Notes under the pieces: generated by a model
Database searches by the model: none
What the model was told of the DNA's origin: nothing
The model's input: the letters and a program-made list of their open reading frames with translations, nothing else
In this document: positions 54,959-64,000 of the stretch, in pieces
How the letters are laid out: the number at the start of each line of letters is the position of its first letter
How positions within the stretch are numbered: position 1 is the first letter of the stretch
Source of the DNA: Curtobacterium flaccumfaciens
GTDB taxonomy: Bacteria; Actinomycetota; Actinomycetes; Actinomycetales; Microbacteriaceae
Length of the DNA: 64,000 nucleotides
Assembly (NCBI RefSeq): GCF_004361695.1
Contig: NZ_SNVW01000005.1
Coordinates: forward strand, 1 to 64,000
Direction: 5' to 3'
Translations under genes and position numbers: made by a program

Positions 54959-54994
54959 GTCGCGACGACCCACTGAGCGAGCCGACTGCTCCTG
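54944..54994. repeat. 14-bp direct repeat flanking the stop codon
   Basis: GCCGACTGCTCCTG occurs at 54944-54957 (the last codons of the gene) and again at 54981-54994 in the spacer. Confidence 0.8.
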
Positions 54995-55004
54995 GCCCGG
55001 AGGG

Positions 55005-56351
55005 CTACTCCGTCGCGGCCGCCGCCGCCTTCGCCGCCGCCGGCAGCGCCTCGAGCACCCGGCCGACGGCGCGCTCGTCGTGGGCGGCCGTGACGAACCA
55101 CGCCTCGAAGACGCTCGGCGGCAGGGTCACCCCGGCGTCGAGCATGGCGTGGAAGAACGGCGCGTACCGGAAGGCATCCTGGGCCCGGACGTCGTCGTAG
55201 TTCCGCGGAGCGGTGTCCGTGAAGGCGAACGAGAACAGGTTCCCGGCGTGCTGCACGGTGTGCGCGACGCCTTCGGCCGAGAGCGCCTCGCTCGTCGCGG
55301 CGGCGATGGTCGACGCGGTCCGGTCGAGGTGCGCGTAGACGTCGGCGGTCGCGGCCCGGAGCGTCGCGATGCCCGCGGCGACCGCGAGCGGGTTCCCGGA
55401 CAGCGTGCCGGCCTGGTAGACGGGGCCGAGCGGGGCGAGGAAGTCCATGACCTCGCGGCGACCACCGAGCGCGGCGAGGGGCATGCCGCCGCCGATGACC
55501 TTGCCGAACGTGACGAGGTCGGGCTTCCACCCGGCGCCGTCGGGGACGACCTTCGACGCCTCGAGCCCCCACCAGCCGGCGGAACCGACCCGGAACCCGG
55601 TGAGGACCTCGTCGACGATGAGCAGCGCCCCGTGCGACTGGGTGATCTGCGCGAGCGTCCGGTTGAAGCCGCGCTCGGGGGCGAGGACGCCCATGTTCGC
55701 TGCGGCGGCCTCGACGATGACGGCGGCGATGCGCTCGGAGTGCTCGTCGAAGGCGCGGCGGACGGCGTCGAGGTCGTTGTACGGCAGCACGAGCGTCTGC
55801 GCCGCGGTCTCGGCGGTGATGCCGGCACTGCCGGGGAGCGCGAGCGTGGCGACGCCCGAGCCGGCCTCGGCGAGCAGCGAGTCGGAGTGGCCGTGGTAGT
55901 GCCCGGCGAACTTCACGAGCAGGTCACGACCGGTGTAGCCACGGGCGAGCCGGATGGCCGTCATCGTCGCCTCGGTGCCGGTGGAGACCATGCGGATCTT
56001 CTCGATCGGCCCGTCGCCGTCGACCGAGACCCGCTGCTTCACGAGTTCGGCGAGCTCGGTCTCCCCCGGGGTCGACGCCCCGAACGAGAGCCCGCGCGCG
56101 GCGGCCTGCTGCACGGCCTCGACGGTGCCGGGGTGGGCGTGGCCGAGGATCGCGGGACCCCAGGACGCGACGAGGTCGACGTACTCGCGGCCCTCGGCGT
56201 CGGTGACGTAGGCGCCCTTCGCCGAGGTGAGGAACCGCGGGGTCCCGCCGACCGACCCGTAGGCGCGGACCGGCGAGTTGACCCCGCCGGGGATGCTGTT
56301 CTTCGCCCGGCTGAAGAGCTGGCCGTTCGTGGACGCTGCCGTGGTGGTCAT
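55005..56351 (-). CDS. hemL: Glutamate-1-semialdehyde 2,1-aminomutase
   Basis: 448 aa, PLP enzyme converting glutamate-1-semialdehyde to 5-aminolevulinate. [11 protein letters not shown] near the start, [32 protein letters not shown] and the PLP lysine in [13 protein letters not shown] are all present. ATG overlaps the hemB stop (ATGA). Last gene of the haem cluster. Confidence 0.96.
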   Translation of the reverse strand: MTTTAASTNGQLFSRAKNSIPGGVNSPVRAYGSVGGTPRFLTSAKGAYVTDAEGREYVDLVASWGPAILGHAHPGTVEAVQQAAARGLSFGASTPGETELAELVKQRVSVDGDGPIEKIRMVSTGTEATMTAIRLARGYTGRDLLVKFAGHYHGHSDSLLAEAGSGVATLALPGSAGITAETAAQTLVLPYNDLDAVRRAFDEHSERIAAVIVEAAAANMGVLAPERGFNRTLAQITQSHGALLIVDEVLTGFRVGSAGWWGLEASKVVPDGAGWKPDLVTFGKVIGGGMPLAALGGRREVMDFLAPLGPVYQAGTLSGNPLAVAAGIATLRAATADVYAHLDRTASTIAAATSEALSAEGVAHTVQHAGNLFSFAFTDTAPRNYDDVRAQDAFRYAPFFHAMLDAGVTLPPSVFEAWFVTAAHDERAVGRVLEALPAAAKAAAAATE

Positions 56352-57403
56352 TCGGGGGCCTTCCCGGTCGAGGCGATGCCGGCGACGTCTGCCGTGCTGC
56401 CCGAGGTGCGGAGTCCCGCTTCCTCGTTGAGCTTCCGGGCGATGTCGACGGCGAAGTAGGTCAGGATGGCGTCGGCGCCGGCACGCTTGATGCCGACGAG
56501 GGCCTCCATCGCGGCGGCGTCCCGGTCGATCCAGCCGTTCTGGGCGGCTGCCGTGATCATCGCGTACTCCCCCGAGATCTGGTAGGCCCACACCGGCACC
56601 GGCGAGGTCGCGGCGGCCTCGGCGAGGACGTCGAGGTAGCTCATCGCGGGCTTCACCATGACGACGTCGGCGCCCTCCTCGATGTCGAGCGCGACCTCGC
56701 GGAGGCCCTGGCGCCCGTTCGCCGCGTCGATCTGGTAGGTCCGACGGTCGCCCTGCAGCGAGGAGTCGACCGCTTCGCGGAACGGCCCGTAGAACGCGGA
56801 GGCGTACTTCGCGGCGTAGGCGAGGAGGGCCGTCCCGCTGTGCCCGGCGCCGTCGAGGGCATCGCGGGCGGCGGCGATCTGGCCGTCCATCATCCCGCTC
56901 ATGCAGACGAGTTCGGCGCCGGCCTCGGCCTGCACGACGGCCATGTCGCGGTAGCGCAGCAGGGTGGCGTCGTTGTCGACGGAGCCGTCGGCGGCGAGGA
57001 CACCGCAGTGCCCGTGGTCGGTGAACTCGTCGAGGCACAGGTCGGACTGCACGACGAGCGCGTCCCCGACCTCTTCCTTCGCGATGCGGATGGCGACGTT
57101 GAGGATGCCGTCCGGGTCGGTGGCGCCCGACCCGGTGGCGTCCTTCGCGGTCGGGACGCCGAACAGGTTCACGCCGCCCACGCCGACCGCCGCCGCCTCG
57201 TTCAGCGCGCGCCGGAACGAGTCGAGCGAGTGCTGCTCGACGCCGGGCATGCTCGAGATCGGGATCGCCGACGTCGCCCCCTCGCGGACGAACATCGGCA
57301 GCACGAGTTCGGCCGGGTGCAGCCGGGTCTCGGCGACGAGTCGTCGCATCGCGGGGGTGGCACGGAGCCGACGGGGGCGGACCTGGGGGAAGCGGCCGGT
57401 CAC
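56348..57403 (-). CDS. hemB: Delta-aminolevulinic acid dehydratase (porphobilinogen synthase)
   Basis: 351 aa. It condenses two ALA to porphobilinogen. Schiff-base lysines lie in [16 protein letters not shown] and [12 protein letters not shown]. The metal-binding stretch [13 protein letters not shown] keeps two of the cysteines but has Asp in the middle position, as in Mg-dependent or mixed types. GTG start overlaps the hemD stop. Confidence 0.95.
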   Translation of the reverse strand: MTGRFPQVRPRRLRATPAMRRLVAETRLHPAELVLPMFVREGATSAIPISSMPGVEQHSLDSFRRALNEAAAVGVGGVNLFGVPTAKDATGSGATDPDGILNVAIRIAKEEVGDALVVQSDLCLDEFTDHGHCGVLAADGSVDNDATLLRYRDMAVVQAEAGAELVCMSGMMDGQIAAARDALDGAGHSGTALLAYAAKYASAFYGPFREAVDSSLQGDRRTYQIDAANGRQGLREVALDIEEGADVVMVKPAMSYLDVLAEAAATSPVPVWAYQISGEYAMITAAAQNGWIDRDAAAMEALVGIKRAGADAILTYFAVDIARKLNEEAGLRTSGSTADVAGIASTGKAPE

Positions 57404-58404
57404 GGGTGGCCTTCCTGTTGGGGAGCGGATGGTGCGAGGGTCTCGACGACGGCGTCGAGCAGGGCTTCGGCGGATCGCGTGTGCGCGACCACGTGGACGG
57501 GCAGTCCGGCGGCGCGGGCGTCGTCGGCGGTCCCGGGGCCGATGCAGGCCACGATGGTCCGGGGGTCGAGCGGGGCCATCCGGCGCGCCACCTGGCGAGC
57601 GACGCTGCCGCTCGTCACGAGCACGGCGTCGGGCGGTGGGTCGAGGGTGATCGGCTCGTCGCCGGTCCCCACGGTACGGTACGCGACGACGTCGTCGACG
57701 TCGATCCCACGGGCGACGAGGCCCTCGACGAGCGTGGGGGCGGCGATGTCGGAACGCGGGAACAGGACGGTGCCGGTGGTGTCCGGCAACGCGGCGGCGA
57801 GCACCGCCGCGGATGCCTCGGCGGGCACGAGGTCGACGACCCAGCCCGCAGCGCGCGCGGCTCGCGCGGTCGGCTCGCCGACCGCCGCCACCCGCAGGTC
57901 GGACGGGAGGCGCGCCACGCGTTCCGCGACGACCCGCACGGCCGTCGCACTGGTCACCACCAACCACCCGTACCCGGCCACGTCGGTCGGGTCACCGGCG
58001 TCGGGCGGTGATCCGTGCCTCCCGGCACCGCCCTGGGCGACCAGCCGACGGACCGCGGCGGCGAGGGGCGACGGATCGAGCGGTGCGGCGTCCGTGATGA
58101 GCGGGACGACCACGGGGGCGAGCCCGCGGTCCCGTGCCGCCGACGCGACCCGCGCACCCCACGCGCCACCCCGCGGGACGACGACGACCGGAGGTCGTGC
58201 GGGTTCCGCGGCGATGGGCGGGCGTGCGGCGGGGCGTGTGGCGGCGGGCTGCGCGGCGTCGGGGTGCGTGGCGACCGCCCTACTCCGCGGGGGTCGCGAG
58301 GCCCGGACCCGCGGTGTGCGGTCCGTCCGTGGTGTCCTCGGCGACGGACGTCGCGAGGTCGGCGAGATCGGCGGCACCGTTCTCGAGGAGCTCCGCGGCG
58401 ACAC
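57400..58404 (-). CDS. hemD: Uroporphyrinogen-III synthase
   Basis: Closes and inverts hydroxymethylbilane to uroporphyrinogen III. The conserved domain starts at [20 protein letters not shown] and includes [20 protein letters not shown] and [12 protein letters not shown]. In the reading frame no ATG, GTG or TTG lies between the hemC stop (58280) and this domain; the nearest start is GTG 58404, 125 bases inside hemC, giving 334 aa with an Arg/Ser/Pro-rich N-terminus of about 65 residues. The true start is uncertain. Confidence 0.82.
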   Translation of the reverse strand: MSPRSSSRTVPPISPTSRRPSPRTPRTDRTPRVRASRPPRSRAVATHPDAAQPAATRPAARPPIAAEPARPPVVVVPRGGAWGARVASAARDRGLAPVVVPLITDAAPLDPSPLAAAVRRLVAQGGAGRHGSPPDAGDPTDVAGYGWLVVTSATAVRVVAERVARLPSDLRVAAVGEPTARAARAAGWVVDLVPAEASAAVLAAALPDTTGTVLFPRSDIAAPTLVEGLVARGIDVDDVVAYRTVGTGDEPITLDPPPDAVLVTSGSVARQVARRMAPLDPRTIVACIGPGTADDARAAGLPVHVVAHTRSAEALLDAVVETLAPSAPQQEGHP

Positions 58405-59323
58405 GGCCGCCGACCTCGAGCGCTTCGTCGAGTCGGTCCTGCGCCGAACCGTCGAGCACCGCGGCGTGTGACGCCGTGCGGTACTCGGAGCCGTCGGGCC
58501 GGTACACCGTCGCCGAGACGAGCAGCATCTCGGCGTCGACGATGGCGGTCGCACCGATCGGTGCCGAGCAGCCGGCCTCGAGCTTGGCGAGCACCTCGCG
58601 CTCGGCGGTCACGGTCAGCCGGGTCGGCGCGTGCTCGATCTTCTTCAGGGCCGCCAGGAGGTTCCGGTCCGTCTCGTCCGCACGCGTCTCGATCGCGAGC
58701 GCACCCTGACCAGGGGCACTCGGCCAGAAACCGAGGTCGAGCAGCTCGGTCGCGGCGTCGAGCCGCTCGATCCGGCCGAGACCGGCAGCGGCGAGCACGA
58801 CGGCGTCGAGGTCGTCGTCCACCCGGCCGAGACGGGTGTCGATGTTCCCGCGGATGTCCACGACCTCGAGGTCGGGGCGCTTGGCCTTGAGCTGCGCGAC
58901 CCGGCGGGGCGACCCGGTGCCGACCTTCGCGCCCTCGGGGAGGGTGTCGATCGTGGCGGCGTTCCGCGCGACCAGCACGTCGCGGGCGTCGGCGCGCTTC
59001 GGCACCGCGGCGATCGTGAGCCCCGGGTACGGCGCAGTCGGCAGGTCCTTCAGCGAGTGCACGAGGACGTCGACCTCGCCGGCGACCAGGGCCTCGCGCA
59101 GGGCGCTGGCGAAGACGCCCGTGCCGCCGAGGCTCGCGAGGGACGCACGGTTCGTGTCGCCCTCGCTCGTCACCGTGACGAGTTCGACCGGTCGACCGGC
59201 CGCCTTCGCCAGACGGTCGGCGACGTCCTGCGACTGCGCCACCGCGAGCCGGCTGGCACGCGTGCCGAGCCGGATCGGAGCGGTTGCCGGGCCGGTGTCG
59301 GTCACGGTGCCGTCGTCGGTCAC
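58280..59323 (-). CDS. hemC: Porphobilinogen deaminase (hydroxymethylbilane synthase)
   Basis: 347 aa. It polymerises four porphobilinogens. RLGTRASRLAVAQSQ, HSLKDLPTA, GTGSPRRVAQL and the dipyrromethane-cofactor cysteine in LEAGCSAPIGA are intact. The C-terminus has a 40-residue acidic extension that overlaps the hemD frame. GTG 59323 overlaps the hemH stop; a second GTG seven codons later is an alternative. Confidence 0.96.
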   Translation of the reverse strand: MTDDGTVTDTGPATAPIRLGTRASRLAVAQSQDVADRLAKAAGRPVELVTVTSEGDTNRASLASLGGTGVFASALREALVAGEVDVLVHSLKDLPTAPYPGLTIAAVPKRADARDVLVARNAATIDTLPEGAKVGTGSPRRVAQLKAKRPDLEVVDIRGNIDTRLGRVDDDLDAVVLAAAGLGRIERLDAATELLDLGFWPSAPGQGALAIETRADETDRNLLAALKKIEHAPTRLTVTAEREVLAKLEAGCSAPIGATAIVDAEMLLVSATVYRPDGSEYRTASHAAVLDGSAQDRLDEALEVGGRVAAELLENGAADLADLATSVAEDTTDGPHTAGPGLATPAE

Positions 59324-60552
59324 GGTGCCAGTCCGGCGGCGGCCGGCTTGAACCCGGCGCGCACGTTCTCGCAGCACCCCGGACGGCAGACGTCGTACCA
59401 GGGGCCGATGTCGGTCAGGGCCGGACGCTCGGCGGTCGGCGTGCCGTTGACGCGCTCGAGCACGAGGTCGACCAGGCCGGACACGTACGCGGGGTCGACG
59501 CCCGGCGTCTGCGTGCGGAGCGACCAGAAGCCGAGCTCACCGGCGGTCTCGGTGGCCTCCTCGTCGAGGTCCCACATGACCTCCATGTGGTCGCTCACGA
59601 AGCCGAGCGGGACGATGAGCACCGCGCGGGTCGGGCCGCCCGCGAGTTCCTCGTTCATGTAGTCGTTGATGTCGGGCTCGAGCCACGGCTGCGAGGGGGG
59701 CCCGGAGCGCGACTGGTAGACGAGCTTCCACGGGGGCGTCGACGTGCCGCGCAGGGACTCGTGCTCCGGCTGCTCGAGCAGCTCGGCCCACGCCTGGTCG
59801 AGCACGACCTGGGCGACGGCGAGGTGCTGCGCCTCGTACGCGCCGTGCTCGTCGAAGCCGCGGTAGTCCGGTCCGGACTTGGCGGCGTCGGTCGAGGGGA
59901 TGGAGTGCGTCGAGAACAGGACGTGCAGCTCGCTCGCGACGTCGAGCCCGTCGTTCTCGGCGATCGCCCGGGCGATGCCGTCGCGGACACCGTCGACGAA
60001 CGGACGGACGAACCCGGGGTGGTCGAAGAACTGCCGCACCTTGTCGATCTGGATCGTGTCGACCAGGCCGGTCTCGGTGAGCACGCGGGCGTAGTCCTCG
60101 CGGTACTGCCGGCAGCTCGAGAACGACGAGTACGCGCTCGTGGCGATGGCGATGAGCTTGTTGTAGCCCTTGTCGGCCGCCTCGGTGAAGGCCTCTTCGA
60201 GGTAGGGCGCCCAGTTCCGGTTGCCCCAGAGCACCGGCATGTCGATGCCGCGCGACGCCAGTTCGGCCTCGAGCGCCGCCTTCAGCGCACGGTTCTGCGC
60301 GTTGATCGGGCTGACGCCGCCGAAGTGGCGGTAGTGGTGGGCGACCTCTTCGAGGCGCTCGTCCGGGATGCCGCGGCCGCGGGTGACGTTGCGGAGGAAG
60401 GGGATGACGTCGTCCTGGCCCTCGGGGCCACCGAAGCCGGCGAGCAGGATCGCGTCGTACGCGGTCGGGACCTCGACGTGCTCGGGCCCGGACGCGGCGG
60501 CGGGCGTGGCGGCGAGGACCTGGCCGTTCGTGATCATGCTGGTGTCGGTCAT
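59320..60552 (-). CDS. hemH: Coproporphyrin III ferrochelatase
   Basis: 410 aa. It inserts Fe2+ into coproporphyrin III in the coproporphyrin-dependent route. LLAGFGGPEG, GVSPINAQNRA, STHSIPSTDA and WDLDEEA are family blocks. The C-terminal VCRPGCCEN cysteines are those that hold a [2Fe-2S] cluster in actinobacterial enzymes. GGAGG precedes ATG; ATGA overlap with hemQ. Confidence 0.94.
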   Translation of the reverse strand: MTDTSMITNGQVLAATPAAASGPEHVEVPTAYDAILLAGFGGPEGQDDVIPFLRNVTRGRGIPDERLEEVAHHYRHFGGVSPINAQNRALKAALEAELASRGIDMPVLWGNRNWAPYLEEAFTEAADKGYNKLIAIATSAYSSFSSCRQYREDYARVLTETGLVDTIQIDKVRQFFDHPGFVRPFVDGVRDGIARAIAENDGLDVASELHVLFSTHSIPSTDAAKSGPDYRGFDEHGAYEAQHLAVAQVVLDQAWAELLEQPEHESLRGTSTPPWKLVYQSRSGPPSQPWLEPDINDYMNEELAGGPTRAVLIVPLGFVSDHMEVMWDLDEEATETAGELGFWSLRTQTPGVDPAYVSGLVDLVLERVNGTPTAERPALTDIGPWYDVCRPGCCENVRAGFKPAAAGLAP

Positions 60553-61289
60553 GACAGCACCTCCGGGAGTTCGGCGGTCGTCACCCGACGACCGGTGAAG
60601 AAGGGCACTTCCTCGCGCACGTGCATGCGCGCCTCGGTGTAGCGCAGGTCGCGCATCAGGTCGACGAGGTCCACCAGGTCGGGGCTCTCGAGCGGCAGGA
60701 TCCACTCGTAGTCGCTCAGGGCGAAGGTGGCGATCGTGTTCGTCAGGACGCGGCGGTACTTCGCGCCGGCGACGCCGTGGTCGCGGAGCATCGTCGAACG
60801 CTCGTCCTCGGGCAGCAGGTACCACTCGTAGGAGCGGACGAACGGGTAGACCGTGATCCACGCCTCGGGGTCCTTGCCGCGCAGGAACGCTGGGGTGTGC
60901 CGCTTGTTGAACTCGGCTTCGCGGTGCATCGCCATCGCGTGCCACACCGGTTCGGCGTCCTGGAAGAGGCCCGTCCGGCGGATCTCGCGGAGCACCGCCT
61001 GGATCGCCTGTGCGTCGTCGCCGTGCAGCCAGACCATGACGTCGGCGTCGGCGCGGAAACCGGAGACGTCGTAGAAGCCGCGGATCGTGACGCCACGCTC
61101 GGCAGCGGCGGCGACGACCGCGTCCAGCTCGGCCACGGCGTCGTCACCGACGCGGTGGATCGGGCCGAGCGGCCGGCGGAACACCGCCCAGAGCGCGTAC
61201 GCGGTCAGCAGGTTCGGGTCGATGCCCGAGGACGGGTCCGTCTCGTGGACGGGCGACGGCGCGGGTGAGGACGACGCAGTGGAGCTCAT
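60549..61289 (-). CDS. hemQ: Coproheme decarboxylase (HemQ/ChdC)
   Basis: 246 aa, chlorite-dismutase-like fold. It converts coproheme to haem b with peroxide, the last step of the pathway. GFYDVSGFRADADVMVWL, the catalytic Tyr region VYPFVRSYEWYLLP and the proximal His region LRDHGVAGAKY are present. ATG 61289 is preferred on AGGA spacing; ATG 61298 is possible. Translationally coupled to hemH. Confidence 0.94.
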   Translation of the reverse strand: MSSTASSSPAPSPVHETDPSSGIDPNLLTAYALWAVFRRPLGPIHRVGDDAVAELDAVVAAAAERGVTIRGFYDVSGFRADADVMVWLHGDDAQAIQAVLREIRRTGLFQDAEPVWHAMAMHREAEFNKRHTPAFLRGKDPEAWITVYPFVRSYEWYLLPEDERSTMLRDHGVAGAKYRRVLTNTIATFALSDYEWILPLESPDLVDLVDLMRDLRYTEARMHVREEVPFFTGRRVTTAELPEVLS

Positions 61290-61381
61290 GGAATCCATTG
61301 TCCTATCGGTTGCCAGGGGAACTTTCGCCCCCTCTGCCGAGGGAGCCTGCACTCCTCACCGGCGACCACCGATCGGGCGGT

Positions 61382-61612
61382 CTACCGCCGTCGGAGCACC
61401 GTCACGACGATACCCCCGACCACCGCCACGCCCGCTGCGAGCCCGGCCAGGTACGGTACCGGCTTCTCATCGATCCCACGCTTGACCTTCGACGCCGCGA
61501 TGCCGATCTGCTTCGGCACGTTGAGCTTGTCCTCGATCGCGTCGAGGGTGTCGAACAGCTGGGCTCGGGTCGCCGCGACGCGGTCCGCCAGGTCGTCGTG
61601 CTGATCGGTCAC
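61382..61612 (-). CDS. DUF3618 family small membrane protein
   Basis: 76 aa. An amphipathic N-terminal helix starts with a DDLADRVAATRAQLFDTLDAIEDKL pattern typical of DUF3618 (seen here at residues 6-30), then one TM helix (about 55-72) and RRR. GTG start. Members occur next to YtxH-like and holin-superfamily genes and may be envelope stress proteins. Confidence 0.75.
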   Translation of the reverse strand: MTDQHDDLADRVAATRAQLFDTLDAIEDKLNVPKQIGIAASKVKRGIDEKPVPYLAGLAAGVAVVGGIVVTVLRRR

Positions 61613-61664
61613 GTGGTTCCTCCGGGAGTGGGTGGGGTCGGGCGCCGCAGCGAGCGGCCGACGG

Positions 61665-62123
61665 CTAGAAACGGCCGCCGACGTCCGGATTGCGGGCGCC
61701 GTACTGCGTCGGCGGGGTCGGCTTCTTGCCGAGGCCCTTCACCGCGTTGACGTCGTTCTTGACGCTGTCGATCGTGCGCTTCGGCGTGAGCGGGAGCCCC
61801 TTCTTCAGGCGCTTCCAGCCGAGCAGCCCGAGGATGCCGGCGACGATGAGCATCAGCACGGCGATGAGGATCGCGGCGAGCCACGCGGGCATCACGGTCG
61901 CGAGGCCCATCACGGCTGCGGTGAGCAGGACGCCGATGGCGTACAGCACGATGACGAGCGCGCCCACGAGCAGACCCGCGGCGAGGCCGAAGATCTTCGC
62001 CTTCGTCAGCATTTCGGCCTTGAGCAGGTTCAGTTCCCCCGTGACCAGCTCCTTGACGAGCTTGGGGACGTCACCGACCAGGCCGAACAGCGAACGCGGC
62101 TTGCGGTCGCGGGTGTCCGTCAT
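61665..62123 (-). CDS. Phage-holin-superfamily / DUF1469 (YqjE-like) membrane protein
   Basis: 152 aa. A soluble helix LVKELVTGELNLLKAEM precedes two TM helices (about 46-100), then a basic cytoplasmic tail. The holin name refers to fold only; there is no phage context. ATGA overlap with the YtxH-like gene, and the DUF3618 gene follows. Confidence 0.78.
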   Translation of the reverse strand: MTDTRDRKPRSLFGLVGDVPKLVKELVTGELNLLKAEMLTKAKIFGLAAGLLVGALVIVLYAIGVLLTAAVMGLATVMPAWLAAILIAVLMLIVAGILGLLGWKRLKKGLPLTPKRTIDSVKNDVNAVKGLGKKPTPPTQYGARNPDVGGRF

Positions 62124-62374
62124 GAGGTTGCGGTGTCCTTCTTCTGCCCGACCTTGCGGACGACCTTCTTGGTCTGCTCACCGACGAACTCGGCGACGTC
62201 GGGGGTCTTGTCGGCGATGAAGTCCTCGGCGACGTGGACGCCCTTCTGGACGCCGTTGCTGTTCCAGATCTTGCCGCTGACGGTCTTGATCTGCTCGTAC
62301 CGCGCCCGTCCGGCTCGCGATCCCAGGACGTACCCGAGTGCTGCGCCGGCGACGAACAGGAGCTTGCCTCGCAT
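62120..62374 (-). CDS. YtxH-like small membrane-associated protein
   Basis: 84 aa. MRGKLLFVAGAALGYVLGSR is the usual YtxH-type glycine-rich TM start, followed by an amphipathic helical stretch ending in a Lys-rich segment. GGAGGA lies seven bases before ATG 62374, favouring it over an upstream in-frame ATG. First of three small genes lying between cgoX and hemQ. Confidence 0.78.
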   Translation of the reverse strand: MRGKLLFVAGAALGYVLGSRAGRARYEQIKTVSGKIWNSNGVQKGVHVAEDFIADKTPDVAEFVGEQTKKVVRKVGQKKDTATS

Positions 62375-62472
62375 GTGCGAATCCTCCGTTGGGTCAGTGT
62401 GCGTGGTCATGCGCCGAACGGAATACGTCCGGCGTTCCTGCAACAGTAGCCCTCCTCCCCGGTGGGGTCCGC

Positions 62473-63789
62473 TCAGGAATCCAGGATGCGTCCAGCGGCC
62501 GTGCGCGACGCCGCCACGATGCCCGCCAGCCCCCGCCCGGACGAGGCCTCGCCGATGCCGACGACCCCCTCGGCCAGACCGGCCGCGGTCGCGTCCGGTC
62601 CGTTCCAACGGACGCTGGCAGCGCCCACGACGGCGTCCGGTGCGATGTGGACGCCGAGCAGGGCGGACGCGTCGCGGGTGGCGCGGGTCCCGGTGGCGTC
62701 CGCGGGGTCGACCGGGAGGCTCGTGGCCAGGTCCGCCTGGTCGGTCGCGGCCGTCGTGTAGCTGAGTCGCAGGACGTGTCGGCCAGCGGCCGCCTCGGCG
62801 AGCCACGGCCACTTCACGGTGGCGTGCGTGATCGCCTTCGCGGCGACGCCCTCGGCCTCGGGGTGCACGAGCATCCCGGTGCCCCGCGGCGCGGCGTCCA
62901 GCTCGGGCTGGTCGACCACGAGCGTGACGAGCTCGATGCCCGTGCGCGCGGCAGCGGCACTGCGGGTCGGGTCGGCCGTCGACGCGAGGACGTGGTCGGC
63001 GTGCAGGCGCTCGGTCTCGCCGTCGGCGCCGAGGACCTCGACCGCGTGCTCCTCGATCGCGGTCGCCCGGGTGTGCAGCCGGACGTCGACGCGGTAGGTC
63101 TCCAGGTCGGCGACGAGTTCGTCCACCAGCCGGACGGTGCCGCCGCGGATGCCCTGCACGGCGGACCCGGCGGTGGCCCGGGCGCGGAGGGCGAGGACGG
63201 CCCTGGCGAGCGAACCGTCGCGGAGCAGGGCGGCGCGGAGCCCCGGCGCCACCCGGTCCGGGTCGAGGTCGTCGGGGTGCGTCGAGTGCACGCCCGCGAC
63301 GATCGGCACGACCAGGTCGTCGAGGACCCGCTCCCCCATCCGCTTCCGGACGAGTTCGCCGAGCGAGGGTGCCTTCGAGCCGACGAGCGAGGGCAGCAGC
63401 GAGTCCATCTGTGCCCGGAACGCGGCCTGCTGACCCACGACCGCGATCACGTCCGCCGCCATCGGGCTGCCGGGGATGCCGAGCAGCCCGGTCTGCGGGA
63501 TCGGGTGGACGCCTCCGGTGCGGGTCATCAGCCAGGCGCCCCGCGGGTCCGGGGTGGTGACGTCGTTGCCCAGCCCGAGTTCGACGGCCAGGCGCCCGAC
63601 GGCGTCGTTCCGGGTCGCGAACGAGTCGGCCGCCATGTCGAGGTCGATCCCCGCGACGGTGTGCCGGCGGACCATGCCGCCCAGGACGCCGGAGCCCTCG
63701 ACGAGCACCACGTGCGCCCCGCCCTTCGCCAGGTCCCGCGCGGCGACCAGTCCGGCGACCCCGCCGCCGACCACGACGACGTCGGTCAC
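62473..63789 (-). CDS. hemY: Coproporphyrinogen III oxidase (CgoX/HemY-type)
   Basis: 438 aa FAD enzyme. It oxidises coproporphyrinogen III to coproporphyrin III with O2. The FAD motif [16 protein letters not shown] (4-19) and VEGSGVLGG are at the N-terminus, with a C-terminal [17 protein letters not shown] typical of the family. In this organism group the enzyme feeds HemH and HemQ, not protoporphyrin. GTG overlaps the hemE stop. Confidence 0.92.
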   Translation of the reverse strand: MTDVVVVGGGVAGLVAARDLAKGGAHVVLVEGSGVLGGMVRRHTVAGIDLDMAADSFATRNDAVGRLAVELGLGNDVTTPDPRGAWLMTRTGGVHPIPQTGLLGIPGSPMAADVIAVVGQQAAFRAQMDSLLPSLVGSKAPSLGELVRKRMGERVLDDLVVPIVAGVHSTHPDDLDPDRVAPGLRAALLRDGSLARAVLALRARATAGSAVQGIRGGTVRLVDELVADLETYRVDVRLHTRATAIEEHAVEVLGADGETERLHADHVLASTADPTRSAAAARTGIELVTLVVDQPELDAAPRGTGMLVHPEAEGVAAKAITHATVKWPWLAEAAAGRHVLRLSYTTAATDQADLATSLPVDPADATGTRATRDASALLGVHIAPDAVVGAASVRWNGPDATAAGLAEGVVGIGEASSGRGLAGIVAASRTAAGRILDS

Positions 63790-64000
63790 GCCGGGACTCC
63801 GTCCCCGAGGCCGTGCACCAGCTCGACGATGCGGGTGAGCACCGCGGGGTCGGTCTCCGGCGGCACACCGTGGCCGAGGTTGACCACGTGGGCACGCGCG
63901 GCACCGCCGCGGCGGACGACGTCGCGCACGTGGGCCTCGAGCACCTCCCACGGGGCGGCGAGCATCGCCGGGTCGATGTTGCCCTGCACGGTGACGCCGG
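63786..64000 (-). CDS. hemE: Uroporphyrinogen decarboxylase, C-terminal part (cut by window edge)
   Basis: About 70 C-terminal residues are present. QGNIDPAML is the conserved QGNLDP block, followed by [15 protein letters not shown], which is diagnostic for HemE. It decarboxylates uroporphyrinogen III to coproporphyrinogen III. The rest lies beyond the window. Its stop overlaps the cgoX start. Confidence 0.93.
   Translation of the reverse strand, partial: GVTVQGNIDPAMLAAPWEVLEAHVRDVVRRGGAARAHVVNLGHGVPPETDPAVLTRIVELVHGLGDGVPA

Noticed and set aside
61665..62123. Prophage holin
   Set aside because: Holin-superfamily fold only; no lysis, capsid or integrase genes nearby and neighbours are YtxH and DUF3618.

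Overview
The window is GC-rich chromosomal DNA from an actinobacterium. Very high GC, frequent GTG starts, ATGA/GTGA gene overlaps, many start codons placed 6-7 bases after a TANNNT -10 box (leaderless mRNAs), a 6C-type small RNA, an EspR-like regulator and a coproporphyrin-type haem pathway (HemQ, CgoX-like HemY) all point there. Gene order around ftsH-fol-lysS and the protein sequences fit Micrococcales, most likely Microbacteriaceae (Curtobacterium-like). The genus is an inference. I see no phage, insertion sequence or CRISPR array. Most of the window is core metabolism with small accessory islands.

Layout. 0.2-3.1 kb: a tightly coupled four-gene cassette (EspR-like HTH, ImmA/IrrE-type metallopeptidase, 7-TM protein, alpha/beta hydrolase). 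3.1-6.6 kb: a 6C sRNA, clpC, and a stand-alone Clp N-domain gene. 6.6-12.4 kb: nadK, a SLAC1/TehA-like transporter, a principal-type sigma factor, small ORFs, lysS. 12.9-22.6 kb: a long leftward run of membrane and PH-domain proteins, folK-folB-folP (no folE), ftsH, hpt, tilS. 22.7-26.1 kb: ppa, then two secreted cell-wall hydrolases sharing one N-terminal coiled-coil design. 26.4-26.7 kb: tRNA-Glu, tRNA-Asp, tRNA-Phe.

26.9-38 kb: an aldo/keto reductase; a frameshifted Abi_2/AbiF-like HEPN gene with a structured leader; an SDR protein; an arginine-to-ornithine-to-P5C gene pair (ddaH-like, rocD) divergent from an AsnC regulator; then assorted oxidoreductases. 38-42.8 kb: putA with a downstream overlapping phosphatase and a divergent marR. 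In this PutA the catalytic cysteine position of the aldehyde dehydrogenase domain is an arginine. 42.8-45.5 kb: an ECF sigma/anti-sigma/YceI operon and a secreted protein. 45.7-54.9 kb: an SDR protein, a 3-methyladenine glycosylase, pfkA, an AcuI-like reductase, a GntR regulator followed by a fused double-GntR protein and an orphan ABC ATPase, an MFS transporter and a proline-rich membrane protein.

55-64 kb: one leftward haem cluster, hemE(partial)-cgoX-[three small membrane/stress genes]-hemQ-hemH-hemC-hemD-hemB-hemL. It covers glutamate-1-semialdehyde to haem b by the coproporphyrin-dependent route; hemA is outside the window. Smaller patterns run across the window: leaderless promoters, a dispersed GCCTGGAGGC motif, a duplicated 62-bp palindromic element at two convergent gene pairs, and short tandem duplications next to stop codons.
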